Shown here one piece after another: positions 61,840 to 64,000 of a DNA stretch of 64,000 nt. Where the stretch lies: the NCBI GenBank assembly GCA_910575255.1, contig CAJTEM010000007.1, positions 113,175-177,174 of the forward strand, written 5' to 3'. Source of the DNA: Lachnospiraceae bacterium. Its GTDB lineage: Bacteria; Bacillota; Clostridia; Lachnospirales; Lachnospiraceae. Position 1 is the stretch's first letter. Every line of letters begins with the position of its first letter. The notes under the pieces were generated by a model, which worked only from the letters and a program-made list of their open reading frames with translations, was not told the DNA's origin and made no database searches. The translations under genes were made by a program, and so were the position numbers.

Positions 61840-62037
61840 ATGAACGCAACACAAAATTGTTCTCACTGGATATGCTGTCCTGCTTGTGGCGGAAAGACCC
61901 GAATAAAAGTATACGAAGATACGGTTCTTGAAAGGTTTCCGCTGTATTGTCCCAAGTGCAAGCAGGAAATGTTAATCAGTGTCCGAGAATTGAATACGTC
62001 AATCATAGAGCCAGACGCACAGACGCAGAGCCGATAA
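61840..62037 (+). CDS. cysteine-rich KTR domain protein
   Basis: The start was set at 61840 (MNATQNCSHWICCPACGGKT), with AAGGTGG upstream. The 65-residue protein has two CxxC pairs (CPACGGKTRIKVYEDT and LYCPKCKQEML) and the KTR motif that gives the family its name. It is a zinc-ribbon-like small protein found regularly in Firmicutes conjugative transposons, often after resistance or efflux genes. Its function is unknown. Confidence 0.9.
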   Translation: MNATQNCSHWICCPACGGKTRIKVYEDTVLERFPLYCPKCKQEMLISVRELNTSIIEPDAQTQSR

Positions 62038-62070
62038 CATATGGGAACCTTCCCTACAGTTATCGGCTTT
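62029..62070 (+). terminator. terminator overlapping the KTR gene end
   Basis: AGCCGATAAC and GTTATCGGCT form a 10-bp stem followed by TTTGC. Confidence 0.6.
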
Positions 62071-62100
62071 GCATTTGAAAAGTCGTGGCTATGTCCGATA

Positions 62101-62140
62101 AAAAGCGGCGGCTTTGAGAAATCAGAGCCGCCGCTCTTTT
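62101..62140 (+). terminator. terminator-like stem-loop
   Basis: AAAAGCGGCGGCTTTGA pairs with TCAGAGCCGCCGCTCTTTT. The region 62071-62417 holds no gene that can be supported. Confidence 0.6.
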
Positions 62141-62286
62141 GCGCTTGGGCGGCAACAGGAGGATGCCACCATGCGATTGCAAATAGATAGGTACATATCA
62201 AAAAAAGCCTAATTCTCACAGCGGCATCCCCTACCCAGGTTTGCGAAAATAGTCGTTTTTTGTCTGCCCATATCGCCAACCCCAAC

Positions 62287-62319
62287 GCCCGAACAGTCTT
62301 GTGCTGTTCGGGCATTTTT
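62287..62319 (+). terminator. intrinsic terminator upstream of the sigma-like gene
   Basis: GCCCGAACAG pairs perfectly with CTGTTCGGGC over a 7-base loop and is followed by ATTTTT. Confidence 0.75.
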
Positions 62320-62417
62320 GCTTTTTCAGGGGATTGTTCCATCCGGCCCCGGTGTCGCGGCCCGCCCTTCCTGTTCAGATTTCACATTTCCCCAAATCTG
62401 AACAGGAGGATAACACG

Positions 62418-62816
62418 ATGGAAATTACCATCAAGAGATACAGCCGCAAAATGACCTACGAGGACGCCGCCACCCTTGACGAGTTTTGGGAGCTGGCCAA
62501 GCGCACCGAACGGAGCCTTGACCGGGAGCAGAGGCGGCATTGGGACGGGCGCGAATGTGACGAGTACATAATTGCCGCCCAGGGCATTTTGCCTTACTGT
62601 GCCACCCCGGAGGAACTGGTCTGCCAGCAGGAAACGCTGGACGAAATTCTGGCGGTGTTGGCCCTCTGTACTCCCACCCAGCGGGAGCGGTTTCTGCTCT
62701 ATGCGCTGTACGATTACAGCTATGCGGAGATTGGACAGCGGTGCGGCTGCTCCAAGGCCGCAGTCCATGAAAGCATCGAGAGTGTTCGGAAAAGGTTTTT
62801 CAAATTTTTCCGCTGA
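62418..62816 (+). CDS. sigma-70 region 4-type factor of conjugative element
   Basis: The start was set at 62418 (MEITIKRYSRKMTYEDAAT), with AGGAGG eight bases upstream. The 132-residue protein has a C-terminal sigma-70 region 4 helix-turn-helix (RERFLLYALYDYSYAEIGQRCGCSKAAVHESI, in part). It resembles the small sigma-like proteins encoded beside excision genes in Tn916/Tn1549-type elements, where they control transfer or excision genes. The preceding leader holds several terminators. Confidence 0.88.
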   Translation: MEITIKRYSRKMTYEDAATLDEFWELAKRTERSLDREQRRHWDGRECDEYIIAAQGILPYCATPEELVCQQETLDEILAVLALCTPTQRERFLLYALYDYSYAEIGQRCGCSKAAVHESIESVRKRFFKFFR

Positions 62817-62878
62817 CCGCCCTGATGATCACCCCGGCATGATGGCTACAAGGTGAGGGGCAACCGCCCTATCACCGG

Positions 62879-62910
62879 GAGGGACAAGCTGCTCCGGCGG
62901 CTTGTCCCTC
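62879..62910 (+). terminator. terminator-like stem-loop after the sigma-like gene
   Basis: GAGGGACAAGC pairs with GCTTGTCCCTC, directly before the next ribosome binding site. Confidence 0.55.
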
Positions 62911-62929
62911 TTATGCCAAGGAGGTCACA

Positions 62930-63061
62930 GTGAATACCATGGTTTTTTGTGCCGGAAACCCCGTCTGTTTCCAACGGCGCATTATCCGAGATTTCCAATT
63001 ATCCGAAGTAACTCTCAAAGCTGCCGATATGAAAGGCTTTCAAAGAAATTACCTCGGATAA
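62930..63061 (+). pseudogene. small gene interrupted by the repeat-bearing insertion
   Basis: AAGGAGGTCACA precedes a GTG at 62930 that begins MNTMVFCAGNPVCFQ. At 62976 the frame enters the MITE-like element and ends after 43 codons (RRIIRDFQLSEV onward). A good ribosome binding site and an abrupt change of sequence suggest that the original gene was cut at this point. Its family cannot be named from 15 residues. Confidence 0.5.
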
Positions 63062-63257
63062 TTATTTATGAAAAGAGCAACTGCCATTTCAAAAATTATC
63101 AGAGGCAAAGGTGTGATTTACCCAATTATCTCGGATAAGTACAAATCACCCACAATTGAAAGCGGGGTTAATTATCCGAGATAATCGTTTTCAAATGCTG
63201 TATTCATCGGATTTAATCAATTTACCTCGGATAAGTTTTTATCTCGGATAATGCGCC
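62976..63257. mobile_element. 282-bp MITE-like element with internal 13-bp repeats
   Basis: GGCGCATTATCCGAGAT at 62976-62992 is repeated exactly inverted at 63241-63257. Inside are eight copies, in both orientations, of TTATCCGAGRTAA or close variants (62982, 62999, 63049, 63096, 63126, 63172, 63222, 63239). There is no coding capacity. It is probably a non-autonomous mobile element; the repeats may be transposase or recombinase binding sites. Confidence 0.7.
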
Positions 63258-63282
63258 CTATCCGAGTTCTTGGATAGGGCGC
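63253..63282. repeat. stem-loop at the right edge of the MITE-like element
   Basis: GCGCCCTATCC and GGATAGGGCGC form a perfect 11-bp stem over 8 bases. Its left arm overlaps the right inverted repeat of the element and the loop again contains GAG of the repeat motif. Confidence 0.7.
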
Positions 63283-63372
63283 ACTTATACACCGTTCCGG
63301 TGTCGTGCGCCCTGCCGGGGGCGTTGCGTCCTGCGGACGCGATGGGGAGCTGCACTCCCCAAACCCCTTGCG

Positions 63373-63421
63373 CACCCGCAGGAACGGAACCCCCGCTTCG
63401 CGTCTGTTCCGTTCCTGCGGG
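63373..63421. repeat. 17-bp perfect inverted repeat, oriT-like or terminator
   Basis: ACCCGCAGGAACGGAAC and its reverse complement flank CCCCGCTTCGCGTCT. It sits in a GC-rich non-coding stretch (63283-63505) before a mobile-element gene. The role is unknown; a transfer origin or terminator are both possible. Confidence 0.55.
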
Positions 63422-63505
63422 TCAGGTATCGTTACTGCCAGATTGGCACTCACGCTAAAAACGTAAATCTGACGCTTTTAGGATTTTGCCGGGGGAGCGT
63501 GTGAA

Positions 63506-63895
63506 ATGACAGCGCCGGAAAACCCCCACATGACCTATCAGCAGTACCGAACGGCCCGGAGGTTGGTGCATGAGTGCTGCAACTACGATTGCGGAAACTG
63601 CTTGCTCCTGGACAATGGCGAAGAATGTGTCTGCCCTCAAAGCATCACCTACTCGCTGATCTGTAAATGGTTCCGCGCCGCCGTTCTTCCCCTGGACGCT
63701 GGCCTGTACGCCGCCCTGCTCTATCGGGCCGACATGAAGAAATGCGTCCTATGCGGCGGCTCCTATCTGCCAAAATCCAATCGGGCGAAATACTGTCCTG
63801 ACTGTGCCGCGCATATGAAGCGGGCTAAAGCCACCGAACGCAAGCGCAGACAAAGGCAGAAGTGTCACGCTTTAGGGCTTAAAAAGCCCTTGTAA
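63506..63895 (+). CDS. cysteine-rich VLP domain protein
   Basis: This 129-residue protein starts at 63506 behind GGGGGAGCG; an in-frame ATG lies eight codons later. It has CCNYDCGNCLLLDNGEECVC, the SYSLICKWF-like ITYSLICKWFRAAVLPLD region with the VLPLD motif of the VLP family, and a zinc ribbon CVLCGGSYLPKSNRAKYCPDC followed by a basic tail (RAKATERKRRQRQK). This family is found in Firmicutes conjugative transposons next to mobilisation genes; it is probably DNA binding. Confidence 0.9.
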   Translation: MTAPENPHMTYQQYRTARRLVHECCNYDCGNCLLLDNGEECVCPQSITYSLICKWFRAAVLPLDAGLYAALLYRADMKKCVLCGGSYLPKSNRAKYCPDCAAHMKRAKATERKRRQRQKCHALGLKKPL

Positions 63896-63908
63896 ATCGA
63901 GGGCACTG

Positions 63909-63946
63909 AAAAAGTCTGATTCTTTGTTAAAAGAATTAGGCTTTTT
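63909..63946 (+). terminator. terminator after the VLP gene
   Basis: AAAAAG.CTGATTCTTT pairs with AAAGAATTAG.CTTTTT, just after the stop codon. Confidence 0.7.
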
Positions 63947-63990
63947 CTATGAGAAATGGTACAATGGAAACGAACGGAGGGGGATTGAAC

Positions 63991-64000
63991 ATGCTGAAAG
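63991..64000 (+). CDS. start of a gene that continues beyond the window
   Basis: An ATG (63991) follows GGAGGGGG by seven bases and reads MLK before the window ends. Nothing can be said about its product. Confidence 0.5.

Noticed and set aside
61863..62342. 159-residue minus-strand frame opposite the KTR gene and terminators
   Set aside because: It crosses three terminator-like stem-loops and shadows the KTR gene.
62976..63257. CRISPR array
   Set aside because: The repeats are only 13 bp, occur in both orientations and have irregular spacing, with no cas genes. It fits a MITE-like element better.

Overview
The window looks like a chromosome segment of a gut-type Lachnospiraceae (Clostridium cluster XIVa) or a close relative. 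The evidence is the family-restricted DUF5721 protein, the SpoVB-like flippase, the YesMN-type two-component system beside a carbohydrate ABC transporter, the GGAGG-type ribosome binding sites, and a dense set of Firmicutes conjugative-transposon genes (TnpV, Cys-rich KTR, Cys-rich VLP, Maff2, large serine recombinases). This is judged from protein resemblance only; no database search was run.

Positions 1-36,400 are mostly core chromosome, with nearly all genes on the minus strand. From left to right they are: a putative RNA-repair pair (HD/polynucleotide kinase and RNA ligase); htpG under a CIRCE/HrcA operator, with a second, rearranged copy of the same heat-shock promoter upstream; an inserted surface module (secreted cell-wall-binding-type protein, acyltransferase, GtrII-like membrane protein); DUF5721, PrsA-like lipoprotein and HAD phosphatase genes; tRNA-Ser(CGA); a 2346-residue surface adhesin with Gly/Ser repeats, beta-helix regions and an LPDAG wall-sorting signal behind a leader terminator; an amidase lipoprotein; the mnmA-iscU-nifS sulfur-transfer genes; a SpoVB-like flippase; a decayed chemoreceptor; and a carbohydrate locus made of a solute-binding protein, two permeases, a YesM kinase, a YesN regulator and a CE15-like esterase.

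Positions 36,400-64,000 are a mosaic of broken and intact mobile elements: an IS66 remnant; an ABC exporter with its own two-component system and a shared operator; scraps of a Tn1549-type conjugation module; two large serine recombinases without catalytic domains and one intact one; a small metabolic cargo (GNAT, tautomerase, MBL hydrolase, SnoaL-like); a SymE-like toxin; an intact-looking recombinase-in-trio (RIT) element with 89-bp inverted repeats sitting inside a tnpV gene; a PadR/MATE efflux pair; a sigma-like factor; and a 282-bp repeat-bearing MITE-like insertion.

The most unusual items are the RIT element with a canonical A AAA AAG frameshift signal in its third recombinase, the captured CIRCE promoter, the 13-bp repeat array in the MITE-like element, the paired response-regulator operators with an 11-bp period, and the leader terminator of the giant adhesin. 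The nucleotide coordinates, repeats and motifs were read directly. Functions rest on family resemblance, and regulatory roles are inference.
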